Below, one piece after another: positions 14,347-22,395 of a DNA stretch of 32,142 bases. Source of the stretch: Dehalococcoidia bacterium. GTDB lineage: Bacteria; Chloroflexota; Dehalococcoidia; UBA2247; RBG-13-53-26. The stretch is from NCBI GenBank assembly GCA_030372995.1, contig JAUCPZ010000201.1, positions 1 through 32,142 on the forward strand, written 5' to 3'. Both the position numbers and the translations under genes were made by a program. The notes under the pieces were generated by a model. That model ran no database searches, was not told the DNA's origin, and saw nothing but the letters and a program-made list of their open reading frames with translations. Position 1 is the stretch's first letter. Each line of letters opens with the position of its first letter.

Positions 14347-16548
14347 CTATCCCGCCTTGGCCACTTCCACCAACGCGGTGTTGTAGGTGAAGGAGCCGCC
14401 CGGCGAGTATTCCTCGCTGGTCAACGTGTTGGCGCACCCTGCCCGGTCCACTCCCCTGCCGTCCGGCGAATACCAGGCGCCGTGCGGCACATCCACCACC
14501 CCTGGCATGATGCGCTCCGTGACCTTGGCGCGGATATCGATTGTCCCCCGGTCGTTGAACACCCGCACCCTGTCCCCGTCCTTGATGCCCCGTATCCGCG
14601 CATCCTCCGAGTTGATCAGCACGGCGTGCTCCTGGATCTCCGTGAGCCAAGGAATGTTCTCGAACTGGCTGAGGGCCCGCCTTTTGAAATGACTCGTGAT
14701 AAGTTGCAGCGGGTACTTCTTGGCCAGCGGATCGTTGGGGCCTTCTTTGTTCTCAAAGTACTGTGGGATAGGCGTCAGGCCGGGAATGCCCAGGTCGGCC
14801 CACTGCTGAGAGTAGATCTCGATCTTTCCCGAAGGCGTGGGGAACGGGTTCTTCTCCGGGTCTTCTATCTGTTTGCGGAAGGCGACGTAGGGAATCAGCA
14901 TGTTGAGGCGGTACACGCCCTTCTTCCTGAATCGGCGGAAGTCGTAGACACCATTGGCCGTGGCCCTCTCTTCCAGAATCTGCTCCTCGCTCTTCGTGAG
15001 ATATCCCTCGATGCCCATGTGCTTGGCGAGTTCAGCAGCAATACGCCACGGTGGCTTGCACTCTCCGCGCGGCTCGATCACCTTGTTCACCGCGCCGATG
15101 TACGCCGAACCCACACCGTACGTCAGGTCGTTCCTCTCCATGAACGTGGCCACCGGCAGGATGATGTCGGCATACTTGGCCGTCGGCGTCATGAACTGTT
15201 CTTCCACCACCACGAATTCCAGCGCCTTCAAAGCTTCGGCGATCTTGTTGCTGTTAGGGAACTGGACCAGGTAGTTACACTGTGCAATGAACAGCGCCTT
15301 GAAATCGGCATGATACCCACCAGCTTTGCCCTTAAGAATGGCATCAGCCAGCCGCGAGAAGTGAATGCGTGGCGGCCGGTACGAGAACGGCCCCGGCGCC
15401 CTGGGGTAGGCCTTCTCCACAGGGTTCGGCGCCCGGTCGATGGCGCTAACCATGGGATTGGTCGGGTAGGGAAAGCCGCCCATGATGGACTCCCAAGCCC
15501 TCGCGCCCGCGTCGCCACCATGAATGCCCACGTTGCCAGTCATGGCCGCCAGCGTGATGGCCGCCCGGTGATACTGTTCCCCGTTGGCCGTGCGGCCCGG
15601 CGCGATCCCGGTCATCAGCGCCGCCGGCTTCACCATGGCGTAGTCCTGCGCCAAATGGACGATGGTGGCCGCCGGCACGCCAGTAATGGCCGCGGCCCAC
15701 TCCGGCGTCTTCGGGACACCGTCGGTTTCCCCCATCACGTAGTCCTTGAACTTGTCGAACCCGATGGTGTACTTGTCCAGGAAAGCCTGGTTCTGCAGCT
15801 TCCCCTTGATCATGACGTAGGCCATGGCCAGCAGCATGGCGGTATCGGTTCCCGGCCTGATCGGAATCCACTGGTTTGCCAGAGTGGCCGCGCTGTCCGT
15901 GTAGCGCGGGTCGATGTAGACGATCCTGGCCCCCGATTCCCTGGCCCTGGCAAGGTACCACGAAGTGTTCGTGCCGTTGATGGCATCGGCCGGATTCCAG
16001 CCCCACATTATGATCAGCTTCGAGTTCAGCAGGTCGTCGCGGGTATTGCTGCAGAAGTAGGTGCCGTAGGTGACCAGCGAAGCATATACGCCGGCGTGGA
16101 AGGAGGTGATGCCCCAGGGCGATGTATGGCCGCCGAACAGATTCAGGAGCCTCTCCAGGGCACCGAAGTTGTTCAGCGTGCAGACGTCGCCGGTCATCTG
16201 CGCCAGTATGATCGAAGCCGGACCATAGGTATCCCTCACCCTCTTCAGCTCAGATGCCGTCCTGTCCAGGGCTTCGTCCCAGGAGATGCGCTCAAACCTC
16301 CCTTCGCCCCTGCTCCCCACCCTCTTCAAGGGGTACAGTAGCCGGTCGGGCGCGTAGACCCGTTGCCGGTAGGCGCGCCCCCTGAGGCAGCCGCGGAGCT
16401 GCGGCTCCCGGCCATCGTCCGTCTCGATGCGGGTGATGACCCCGTCCTTCACGTGGACTTTCAGGAGACAGGCGCCGCCGCAGTGGCTGGCGCACGTGGT
16501 ATTGACGACCTTTTCGCCCTTGGGACGGGTTACCTTGCCGTCGCTCAT
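14347..16548 (-). CDS. Molybdopterin oxidoreductase catalytic subunit, DMSO-reductase family (copy A)
   Basis: 733 aa. Domains in order: N-terminal [4Fe-4S] motif C19-x3-C23-x3-C27-x26-C54 with the DmsA-like block RGRAYRQRVYAPDRL, then RISWDEALD, the central Mo-bis-MGD domain (NSKLIIMWGWNP, IDPRYTDSA, AAITLAAMTGNVGIHGG), and a C-terminal dinucleotide-binding domain (DGDRVRVFND to GAWYSPDGRG). No TAT signal, so it should be cytoplasmic, unlike most DmsA. By eye, the Mo-ligating Ser of DmsA (in GDYSS) aligns with GVYAS, i.e. Ala156, with a Ser next to it. It starts 11 bases after a VOC gene, repeating the arrangement of copy B. The single ferredoxin subunit gene upstream probably serves both. 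Possible activities: reductase, dehydrogenase or hydroxylase of an organic substrate; the reaction cannot be named. Confidence 0.9.
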   Translation of the reverse strand: MSDGKVTRPKGEKVVNTTCASHCGGACLLKVHVKDGVITRIETDDGREPQLRGCLRGRAYRQRVYAPDRLLYPLKRVGSRGEGRFERISWDEALDRTASELKRVRDTYGPASIILAQMTGDVCTLNNFGALERLLNLFGGHTSPWGITSFHAGVYASLVTYGTYFCSNTRDDLLNSKLIIMWGWNPADAINGTNTSWYLARARESGARIVYIDPRYTDSAATLANQWIPIRPGTDTAMLLAMAYVMIKGKLQNQAFLDKYTIGFDKFKDYVMGETDGVPKTPEWAAAITGVPAATIVHLAQDYAMVKPAALMTGIAPGRTANGEQYHRAAITLAAMTGNVGIHGGDAGARAWESIMGGFPYPTNPMVSAIDRAPNPVEKAYPRAPGPFSYRPPRIHFSRLADAILKGKAGGYHADFKALFIAQCNYLVQFPNSNKIAEALKALEFVVVEEQFMTPTAKYADIILPVATFMERNDLTYGVGSAYIGAVNKVIEPRGECKPPWRIAAELAKHMGIEGYLTKSEEQILEERATANGVYDFRRFRKKGVYRLNMLIPYVAFRKQIEDPEKNPFPTPSGKIEIYSQQWADLGIPGLTPIPQYFENKEGPNDPLAKKYPLQLITSHFKRRALSQFENIPWLTEIQEHAVLINSEDARIRGIKDGDRVRVFNDRGTIDIRAKVTERIMPGVVDVPHGAWYSPDGRGVDRAGCANTLTSEEYSPGGSFTYNTALVEVAKAG

Positions 16549-16559
16549 CCTTCTCTCTT

Positions 16560-17015
16560 CTAGTCTCTCTTGTGCCAGAGCAGTTCCGCGATGACGCCGC
16601 CGATCCTGCCGGTGTCCAGGTAGGCGAAGGCCATGAACCCCATGTTGTGCCAGAATATGGGCTCAATGCCACGTCTCTTGAACTTGGCCAGCATGCCCTC
16701 GAAATTGTCCACTTCGAAACCCAGGTGGTGCAGCCCCTCATTGCCGGAGCGCAGGAATTCGGTGTAGATGCTCTCCCCTCTCAGCGGCTGGATCAGCTCG
16801 AGTTGGATGGGACCGGAGTCGGCGAATCCAACCTTGATGCTGCAGTCGGCAGGCTGGCCACGGAAGATGACACCATCGAATCTCACTTCAGGCACGATCG
16901 AGAACGGGCCAATGCCAAACGTGGAGTAGTAGAAGTCGGCTGTCTTCTGCAGGTCCTTGACAACAAGGCCGATCTGGCGCACCGGGGGCAGCACAATCGC
17001 AGCATCGTCCAGCAT
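16560..17015 (-). CDS. VOC-superfamily protein (glyoxalase / methylmalonyl-CoA epimerase-like), copy A
   Basis: 151 aa, one vicinal-oxygen-chelate module pair. Recognisable segments: VRQIGLVVKDLQKTADFYYS at the N-terminus, IQLELIQPL, LHHLGFEVDN and GGVIAELLWH. These positions correspond to the metal ligands of methylmalonyl-CoA epimerase and relatives (first ligand here Gln rather than His, then Glu/Gln, His, Glu). Family members isomerise, lyse or cleave substrates through a metal-bound enolate. ATG 17015 is preferred because AGGG sits 8 bases upstream; a GTG at 17024 would overlap that site. It is translated immediately before molybdoenzyme copy A, as its relative is before copy B, so the VOC protein and molybdoenzyme probably act on the same or consecutive intermediates (inference). 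Confidence 0.85.
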   Translation of the reverse strand: MLDDAAIVLPPVRQIGLVVKDLQKTADFYYSTFGIGPFSIVPEVRFDGVIFRGQPADCSIKVGFADSGPIQLELIQPLRGESIYTEFLRSGNEGLHHLGFEVDNFEGMLAKFKRRGIEPIFWHNMGFMAFAYLDTGRIGGVIAELLWHKRD

Positions 17016-17183
17016 CTCACTCACCCTGCCTTTCTGTCACTCCCAGGAAGCATGCCCTCGCGAAGGCGGGGCCGGAAATCCAGCCGCCGCGCGATGAATC
17101 GCGCCTCTGCGGGATACCACGGCAATCTCCCAGCCTTGACCACAGAGGACGAAGGAAAGGCTAGGTGACACGGAAGCCATCAC

Positions 17184-19376
17184 CTACGCCTTCTCCACCT
17201 GGACGAGCGTGGTATTGGAGCAGAAGGCCCCTCCCGGCGAGTGCTCGTCCTTGGTGAGTACGTTGCAGCAGCCGCCGCGGTCAACACCCTTCTCATCAGG
17301 GGAGTACCAGGCACCCTGTGGGATATCGACGACGCCAGGCATGATCCGTTCTGTCACGTGCGCCGGCATGATCGTCTCGCCCCTGTCATTGAACACCCGG
17401 ACAGAGTCACCTTCCTTGATCCCCCTGGCCTCCGCGTCAAGTGGGTTCATCGATATGGCCTGCGGCTGCAACTCACGCAGCCAGGGGATGTTCTCATACT
17501 GGGAGTGTGCCCTCCGGGTGAAGTGGGTGGTGATCAGTTGCAGCGGGTACTTCTTTGCCAGCGGGTCATTCCGGCCTTCCCAGGCCTCGATGTACTTCGG
17601 GATGGGCGGAATCAGCGGATCATTCATGTCCGCCAGGCGCTGGGAGTAGATCTCGATCTTGCCGCTGGGTGTAGGGAAGGGGTTGTTAGCCGGATCATCG
17701 ATATTGGCCTTGAAGGCCACATACGGCTCGGCCATTTGCAGTTTGTGGATGCCGTCCTTCTTGAACGTCTCATAGCTGGCGATGTCCGGGCTCCCCTTGA
17801 CGATCTCCCGCAGCCATTCTTCTTCGGTCTTGTCGTTGAAATCGGCGATGCCCAGCTTGGCCGCCAGATCGAGGCTGATCTGAAAGTGAGTCCGCGCCTC
17901 GCCGAGTGGCTCGATTGCCTTGTTCATGTAGCCGTAGAACCCGGTAGCCCCATCCAGTGCGATGTCGTTTTTCTCCAATGAACTGGAAGTCGGCATCAGC
18001 AGGTCGGCGAATTTCGCCCCCGGTGTCATGAACTGCTCGAACACTACCACGAACTCGAGGGACTGCAGCGCGCGGACTGCCTTGTTCACGTTGAGATACT
18101 GGTTCGGGTAGTCCGTGTCTACCTGGTAAAGCAGCCTGTAATCAGCCGGGTAGCCCCCAGCTTTGCCGCGAAGGATGGCATCCGACATCTTGGCCGTGTT
18201 GATCTGGCCCCGCCGCATGGCCACCCCCGGCGCAGGGAGAGCGTTCCTGCGCGGCGGAGCGCCGGCTTCCACCGGATTGCGCGGCGCTCTGGGGCCGCGG
18301 CCCAGCCGGAAGTAGGCCGTGGGCCCGGCGGTGGCCCAAGACCGCCCACCCGAACTGCCGCCGTGCTTGCCAATGTTGCCGGTCATGGCTGCCAGCGTGA
18401 TGGCCGCCCGGTGGTACTGCTCACCGAAAGCCGTGCGCCCGGGTGCGATGCCGGCCATCAGCGCCGCGGGCTTCGTGGTCGCGTACTCTCTGGCCAGCCT
18501 CTCAATCGTCGTCGCGGGCACGCCCGTGATTTGCTCCGCCCAAGCCGGCGTCTTGGGTATGCCGTCCTCGTCCCCCAGGACATAGGCCTTGAACTGCTCA
18601 AAGCCGACGGTGTACCTGTCGAGGAAGGCCTGATCCTGCAGACCCCCCTTGATGATCACATAGGCCATAGCGATCAGCATGGCGCAATCAGTGCCCGGGA
18701 TGATGGGGATCCATTCGTCGGCAAAGGTGGCGTTGGATTCCGTGTATCTGGGATCGATCGCCACGATTCTGACCCCGGCCTCTTTGGCCTTTGCGAGGTA
18801 CCAGGCAGTGTTGGTGTTCTGGATAGTGACGGCGGGGTTCCAGCCCCACATGATGATCAGCTTGGAATTGAGCAGGTCGTCGCGCGTGTTCCCCGTGTCG
18901 TTCCAGCCGAAGGTGGCCTGTTCGGCAAAGAGGCCCCCATCAAAGGAGAAAGTCCCCCAGACGTCTGAGCAGCCGCCGATGTGGCTGAGCACGCGGTAGT
19001 GGCACATGGCATTGTGGAACACGGATGTGTCGCCGCCGGACCACTTGAAGAGAATGGATGCGGCGCCGTACGTATCTCTCACCCTGATGAGCTGTTTCGC
19101 CAGAGTCTCCAGGGCCTCGTCCCAGGAAATGCGCGCGAACTTCCCTTCACCGCGTGCGCCGACGCGCTTCATGGGGTGGAGGAGGCGGTCGGGGGAGTAT
19201 ACCCTTTGGCGGTAGGCCCGCCCCCGGGCGCACGCCCGGAACTGCGGTTCCGCCTGGTCATCCGTCTCAATGCGGGTGACCACGCCGTCCTGCACATAGA
19301 CCTTGAGCAGGCAGCCGCCTCCGCAGTGACTGGAATGCGTGCAGTAAATCGCCTGTTCGCCCTCGTTTCCGCTCAC
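17184..19376 (-). CDS. Molybdopterin oxidoreductase catalytic subunit, DMSO-reductase family (copy B)
   Basis: 730 aa, a clear paralog of copy A with the same domain order (RGRAYRQRVYSPDRL, RISWDEALE, NSKLIIMWGWNP, AAITLAAMTGNIGKHGG, C-terminal GAWYSPDEKG). The N-terminal cluster differs: where copy A has the first Cys, copy B has His14 (H14-x3-C18-x3-C22-x26-C49), with an extra Cys at 12. A His first ligand is typical of NarG-type enzymes. At the Mo-ligand position GDYSS of DmsA corresponds by eye to GGLFAE, i.e. Ala151. No TAT signal. Start is GTG 19376, 5 bases after the VOC copy B stop codon, implying translational coupling. The 159-base gap to the next gene downstream holds no feature I can name. 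Confidence 0.9.
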   Translation of the reverse strand: MSGNEGEQAIYCTHSSHCGGGCLLKVYVQDGVVTRIETDDQAEPQFRACARGRAYRQRVYSPDRLLHPMKRVGARGEGKFARISWDEALETLAKQLIRVRDTYGAASILFKWSGGDTSVFHNAMCHYRVLSHIGGCSDVWGTFSFDGGLFAEQATFGWNDTGNTRDDLLNSKLIIMWGWNPAVTIQNTNTAWYLAKAKEAGVRIVAIDPRYTESNATFADEWIPIIPGTDCAMLIAMAYVIIKGGLQDQAFLDRYTVGFEQFKAYVLGDEDGIPKTPAWAEQITGVPATTIERLAREYATTKPAALMAGIAPGRTAFGEQYHRAAITLAAMTGNIGKHGGSSGGRSWATAGPTAYFRLGRGPRAPRNPVEAGAPPRRNALPAPGVAMRRGQINTAKMSDAILRGKAGGYPADYRLLYQVDTDYPNQYLNVNKAVRALQSLEFVVVFEQFMTPGAKFADLLMPTSSSLEKNDIALDGATGFYGYMNKAIEPLGEARTHFQISLDLAAKLGIADFNDKTEEEWLREIVKGSPDIASYETFKKDGIHKLQMAEPYVAFKANIDDPANNPFPTPSGKIEIYSQRLADMNDPLIPPIPKYIEAWEGRNDPLAKKYPLQLITTHFTRRAHSQYENIPWLRELQPQAISMNPLDAEARGIKEGDSVRVFNDRGETIMPAHVTERIMPGVVDIPQGAWYSPDEKGVDRGGCCNVLTKDEHSPGGAFCSNTTLVQVEKA

Positions 19377-19381
19377 TCTCG

Positions 19382-19843
19382 CTACTTTCCGGACCGCTTC
19401 ATCTCAAACAGTTCGACCATCAGGCCGCCGGTCTTGTCGGTCTTCATGTAGGCGAAGGCCGCTATGCCTGGGTATCTTTGGCCCCAGAGCGGCTCAATGC
19501 CCTCTCCGGCCAGTGCCATCACCGTGGCATCGCAGTCATCCACCCTGAAGCGCAGGTGGTGCATACCTTCTCCGTGCCGGCGGAGGAAGTGGGAATGAGG
19601 TGTCTCCCCTTCGAGAACTTGGATCAGCTCAATCTCGATGTTGCCGGACTTGGCAAAGGCCATCTTGAGCCGGCAGTCGCCAGTCCGCCCCTCATAGCTG
19701 ACCCCTTTCAGTTGCGACTCGCTGACCTTGAAAGGACCCCAGCCGAAGGCGGAAGTGAAGTACTTCACCGCCTGATCGACGTCGCTGACCACGATCCCGA
19801 TCTGTTCCACCGGGGGCAGTCTAACTGCTGGTTCCTTGGTCAT
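19382..19843 (-). CDS. VOC-superfamily protein (glyoxalase / methylmalonyl-CoA epimerase-like), copy B
   Basis: 153 aa, paralog of the protein at 16560-17015. Matching segments: VEQIGIVVSDVDQAVKYFTS, IEIELIQVLEGE, GMHHLRFRVDDCD and GGLMVELFEMKR, giving the same Gln/Glu/His/Glu metal-ligand pattern. ATG 19843 follows AGAAGGG with a 3-base spacer. It lies 18 bases after the ferredoxin subunit gene and 5 bases before molybdoenzyme copy B. Because each VOC gene directly precedes a molybdoenzyme gene, the pair looks like one unit duplicated in tandem. Methylmalonyl-CoA epimerase itself is possible by sequence but does not explain the pairing. Confidence 0.85.
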   Translation of the reverse strand: MTKEPAVRLPPVEQIGIVVSDVDQAVKYFTSAFGWGPFKVSESQLKGVSYEGRTGDCRLKMAFAKSGNIEIELIQVLEGETPHSHFLRRHGEGMHHLRFRVDDCDATVMALAGEGIEPLWGQRYPGIAAFAYMKTDKTGGLMVELFEMKRSGK

Positions 19844-19861
19844 GGTCCCTTCTTGACCTCT

Positions 19862-20434
19862 CTATATAGGCAGGGGCATGGTCTCCGGTTTCGGCTTGAA
19901 CACTACGGCGGGCTCCATCCTCTCGTGATATCTGAACCCGACGGCGTGGCGCGTCTTCCCGTGCTTGGCTTCCATCTCCTCAAGCGGCCCGGCATCGAGT
20001 GCGCGCATCGGGCAGCCGGCGACGCATATCGGTGGTTTCCCCTCAGCCCAGCGGTCCGCACAGAAGTCACACTTCTGCATCTTCGGATTGTCTTCAGCAC
20101 CAAACTGGGGGGCTTTATACGGGCAGGCCTTGAGGCACTTGTCGCACTTGTCCCTGCCCAGGCAAAGGTCGCGGTTGACCAGGACGATACCATCTTCTTC
20201 TCTCTTGCTTATGGCGTGCACCGGGCAAGCCTTCACGCAAGCCGGCTGGGCGCAGTGATAGCAGGGAGTCACCAGAAAGGCAACAAATGGATGAGGGTAC
20301 TTGCCGCGCTCGATGGTGGTTACCCGTATCCAGCTCGCCGGACCGGGTGGCACATCGTGCCAGTCCTTGCAGGCCACCACGCAGGTGAAACAGCCGGTGC
20401 ATCTGGTCTGGTCGAAGTAGAAAGCTAGCTGCAT
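19862..20434 (-). CDS. DmsB/NrfC-like four-cluster ferredoxin subunit
   Basis: 190 aa. Cysteine groups in order: CTGCFTCVVAC near residues 12-22, CYHCAQPACVKACP near 57-70, CLGRDKCDKCLKACP near 91-105, and CDFC followed by CVAGCP near 123-144. This is the electron-transfer subunit pattern of DMSO-reductase-type complexes. ATG 20434 follows AAGGAGG with a 7-base spacer. No membrane-anchor gene (DmsC/NrfD type) follows, so the complex is probably soluble and exchanges electrons with a ferredoxin or NAD(P)H enzyme. It is the only B-type subunit for the two catalytic genes downstream and so is likely shared. It begins 27 bases after cutA on the same strand. Confidence 0.9.
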   Translation of the reverse strand: MQLAFYFDQTRCTGCFTCVVACKDWHDVPPGPASWIRVTTIERGKYPHPFVAFLVTPCYHCAQPACVKACPVHAISKREEDGIVLVNRDLCLGRDKCDKCLKACPYKAPQFGAEDNPKMQKCDFCADRWAEGKPPICVAGCPMRALDAGPLEEMEAKHGKTRHAVGFRYHERMEPAVVFKPKPETMPLPI

Positions 20435-20461
20435 ATGCTGCCTCCTTGAAGGACAAGAGGT

Positions 20462-20788
20462 CTAGCGCGTTTCCGTATCCACCCAGTCCAGGTAGTCTCT
20501 GTTCCCATCCACGATCGGTACCGCCACCACTTCCGGGACAGAGTAGCTGTGGGCCTTCTTGACGATCTCGGTAAGCTCCGGGACAAGGTTTGCTCTCGTC
20601 TTGATGACAAGCAGGGACTCCTGGGCTGAGTCCAGCTTTCCTTGCCACCAGAACCGGGACTTGATCCCCGGAATCACATTGATGCAGGCGGCTTTGCGTT
20701 TCTCCAGCAAGAGGTGCGCGATCCTGTCAGCTTCCTCCTCGCTGGAGGCCGTGACGAAGACCACTACCTTGCCGGAGCCATCCGTCAC
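20462..20788 (-). CDS. cutA: CutA1-type divalent-ion tolerance protein
   Basis: 108 aa, the normal length for this small trimeric cytoplasmic protein. Typical segments: VVVFVTASSEEEADRIA at the start, KRKAACINVIPGIKSRFWW, KTRANLVPELTEIVKKAHSY and PEVVAVPIVDGNRDYLDWV at the end. In E. coli, cutA mutations affect copper tolerance, but the molecular role is unsettled. Start is GTG 20788, overlapping the arsM stop codon by 4 bases (GTGA), so the two are translationally coupled. The pairing with an arsenite methyltransferase suggests a metal/metalloid-response unit at the head of the molybdoenzyme operon. Confidence 0.93.
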   Translation of the reverse strand: MTDGSGKVVVFVTASSEEEADRIAHLLLEKRKAACINVIPGIKSRFWWQGKLDSAQESLLVIKTRANLVPELTEIVKKAHSYSVPEVVAVPIVDGNRDYLDWVDTETR

Positions 20789-21636
20789 GCCGCTACACCT
20801 GCCCCGGCGGGTTCGGGCCGCCGCGTCTTAGGCTTGTAGGCCTTCACGGTGACACTGAGGAACTTATGCTTCTTGCCGTCTTCAACGGTCTCCACGTAGA
20901 AATCCCTCTCGGCGGTCACCTGCACCTTCCCGAATCCAGCATCGGCCATCTTCCGCAGGTATTCGCTCTTCTGCAAAGCGCCGGCAATGCAGGCCGACCA
21001 CGCATCAACGTCATCCCGCAGCGCTGCCGGAACGCGTTTCTCTGAGACAATATCGGAAATCGTCAGACGGCCGCCGGGCTTGAGAACGCGAAACGCCTCC
21101 CGGAACACCGCATCCTTGTCTGTGGAAAGGTTGATGACACAGTTGCTGATAATGATATCTACGGAACCATCTTCCACCGGGAGCTTCTCGATCTCTCCCA
21201 AACGGAAGTCTACGTTCTTGTATCCATTGGCCTTCGCCAGCCGCTTTGCCCTGTTCACCATCTCCTTGGTAATGTCGACACCTATGACCTTACCCTTGGG
21301 GCCGACCTTCTCCGCAGCGATGAAGACATCTACACCGGCGCCGGAACCCAAGTCTAAGACAACCTCACCCTTCTTCAGGCTGGCTACGGCCGTCGGGCTA
21401 CCGCAACCCAGACCCATTATCGCTTCCTTGGGTATGCGCTCGAGATCCTCCCTGGAGTAGCCCATCTCCTCGGCCCCGAACAGCGTCCCAACGCTATCGC
21501 AAGAACACGAGCAACAACACGGCTGCTGTTCCTGGCTGGCTATCTGAGCATACCTCTCCTTGACTCCGTCCTTGATCTTCGCCTTCCTCAACGACTTCCT
21601 CTCCGTTCTGGTGTCTTGCTTGCCATCGTCCCACAT
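20785..21636 (-). CDS. arsM: Arsenite S-adenosylmethionine methyltransferase (ArsM-like)
   Basis: 283 aa from ATG 21636. Near residues 40-46 is a Cys-rich CCCSCSC cluster, then the SAM-binding motif VVLDLGSGAGVDVF (~residues 92-105). Conserved Cys166 (SNCVINLS) and Cys216 (SACIAGAL) are 50 residues apart, as in the As(III)-binding pair of characterised ArsM. The enzyme methylates arsenite. The start is uncertain. An ATG at 21669 lies inside a good -10 element and is unlikely to be transcribed; ATG 21636 has no clear ribosome binding site; TTG 21591 has GAGAGGAAG just upstream and would give 268 aa. No arsR or ars transporter is in the window. It overlaps cutA by 4 bases and heads a seven-gene - strand run. 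Confidence 0.85.
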   Translation of the reverse strand: MWDDGKQDTRTERKSLRKAKIKDGVKERYAQIASQEQQPCCCSCSCDSVGTLFGAEEMGYSREDLERIPKEAIMGLGCGSPTAVASLKKGEVVLDLGSGAGVDVFIAAEKVGPKGKVIGVDITKEMVNRAKRLAKANGYKNVDFRLGEIEKLPVEDGSVDIIISNCVINLSTDKDAVFREAFRVLKPGGRLTISDIVSEKRVPAALRDDVDAWSACIAGALQKSEYLRKMADAGFGKVQVTAERDFYVETVEDGKKHKFLSVTVKAYKPKTRRPEPAGAGVAA

Positions 21637-21664
21637 ATCAGCGCACGTGGCCGCCACCACGTAA

Positions 21665-21693
21665 ATCATAGCTCATACGCCCCGGCCATTCAA
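21665..21693 (-). promoter_or_regulatory. Promoter of the arsM-cutA-molybdoenzyme run
   Basis: On the - strand: TTGAAT at 21693-21688, a 17-base spacer, and TATGAT at 21670-21665. The predicted start near 21658 lies inside the longest possible arsM frame, which argues for a downstream start codon. It is back to back with the GNAT promoter, with 40 bases between the two -35 elements. Confidence 0.5.
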
Positions 21694-21733
21694 AGCTTGT
21701 TGCGGAGCAGAATGCAATCACGAGGCAGCCCGC

Positions 21734-21762
21734 TTGTCCGTGGTCTGTTCGGCCAGTATAAT
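21734..21762 (+). promoter_or_regulatory. Promoter of the GNAT-M20 peptidase pair
   Basis: TTGTCC at 21734-21739, a 17-base spacer and a perfect TATAAT at 21757-21762. The predicted start near 21769 gives a 45-base leader to ATG 21814. Confidence 0.55.
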
Positions 21763-21813
21763 CAGATGACCCCGGTCACTCAGGCAAGCGAATTCACGAT
21801 GCGCGGAGGATTG

Positions 21814-22395
21814 ATGTCAAAGAGCGATCCCAACGAACGGGCGACACCCGAAGCTGAAGCTCCAAAGAAGAGGGAGTTTGAACTCCAGATCAGGGAGATG
21901 GAGATCGATGACCTTCCGGCCGTCTTCCACCTCGGCGAGCGGATCTTCACTTCGGAAACCGTTCCGACACTCTACCGTACCTGGGACGAGTTCGAGGTCA
22001 CTTCGCTGTTCAACTCCGACCCCGAGTTCTGCCTCGTGGCGGAAGTAGACGGCGAAACGGTCGGCTTCATTCTCGGGACCACAGTGACCAAGACAAAGTC
22101 CGCCTGGAAGTACGGGTATGTGGTCTGGCTGGCAGTGGTCCCCGAATGGCAGCGGGAAGGACTCGGCAGCCGCCTGTTCGACAAGCTGGCTGAAAAGATG
22201 ATTGAGGACGGCGTACGCATATTCATGGTTGACACAGAAGCCACCAACCAGCCCGCCCTCAGTTTCTTCAAGAAGAAGGGCTTCGCGAACCCCGAAGAGC
22301 AGATCTACCTTACCCTTAACGTCAAGACGTACCAGGAGAAGCCCCATCGAGGGCGCACTCCTCGGCGGAAGCAGAAGAATGGCAGCGAAACCTGA
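21814..22395 (+). CDS. GNAT-family N-acetyltransferase
   Basis: 193 aa. After a charged N-terminal tail (~25 residues), the GNAT fold is clear: LQIREMEIDDLPAVFHLGER, FCLVAEVDGETVGFILG, then WLAVVPEWQREGLGSRLFD, the acetyl-CoA pyrophosphate-binding loop (QREGLG). The tail end ATNQPALSFFKKKGF is typical. ATG 21814 follows GGAGG with a 4-base spacer. The M20 peptidase gene begins 17 bases before this stop, so the pair is translationally coupled. Possible jobs are acetylation of an amino acid or ribosomal protein; an N-acetyl amino acid made here could be a substrate for the neighbouring deacylase, but that is inference. Confidence 0.85.
   Translation: MSKSDPNERATPEAEAPKKREFELQIREMEIDDLPAVFHLGERIFTSETVPTLYRTWDEFEVTSLFNSDPEFCLVAEVDGETVGFILGTTVTKTKSAWKYGYVVWLAVVPEWQREGLGSRLFDKLAEKMIEDGVRIFMVDTEATNQPALSFFKKKGFANPEEQIYLTLNVKTYQEKPHRGRTPRRKQKNGSET

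Noticed and set aside
14293-16341. Long + strand open frame (682 codons) opposite molybdoenzyme copy A
   Set aside because: It mirrors a well-supported gene with recognisable domains; its translation has no family motif. Long antisense frames are expected at this GC content.
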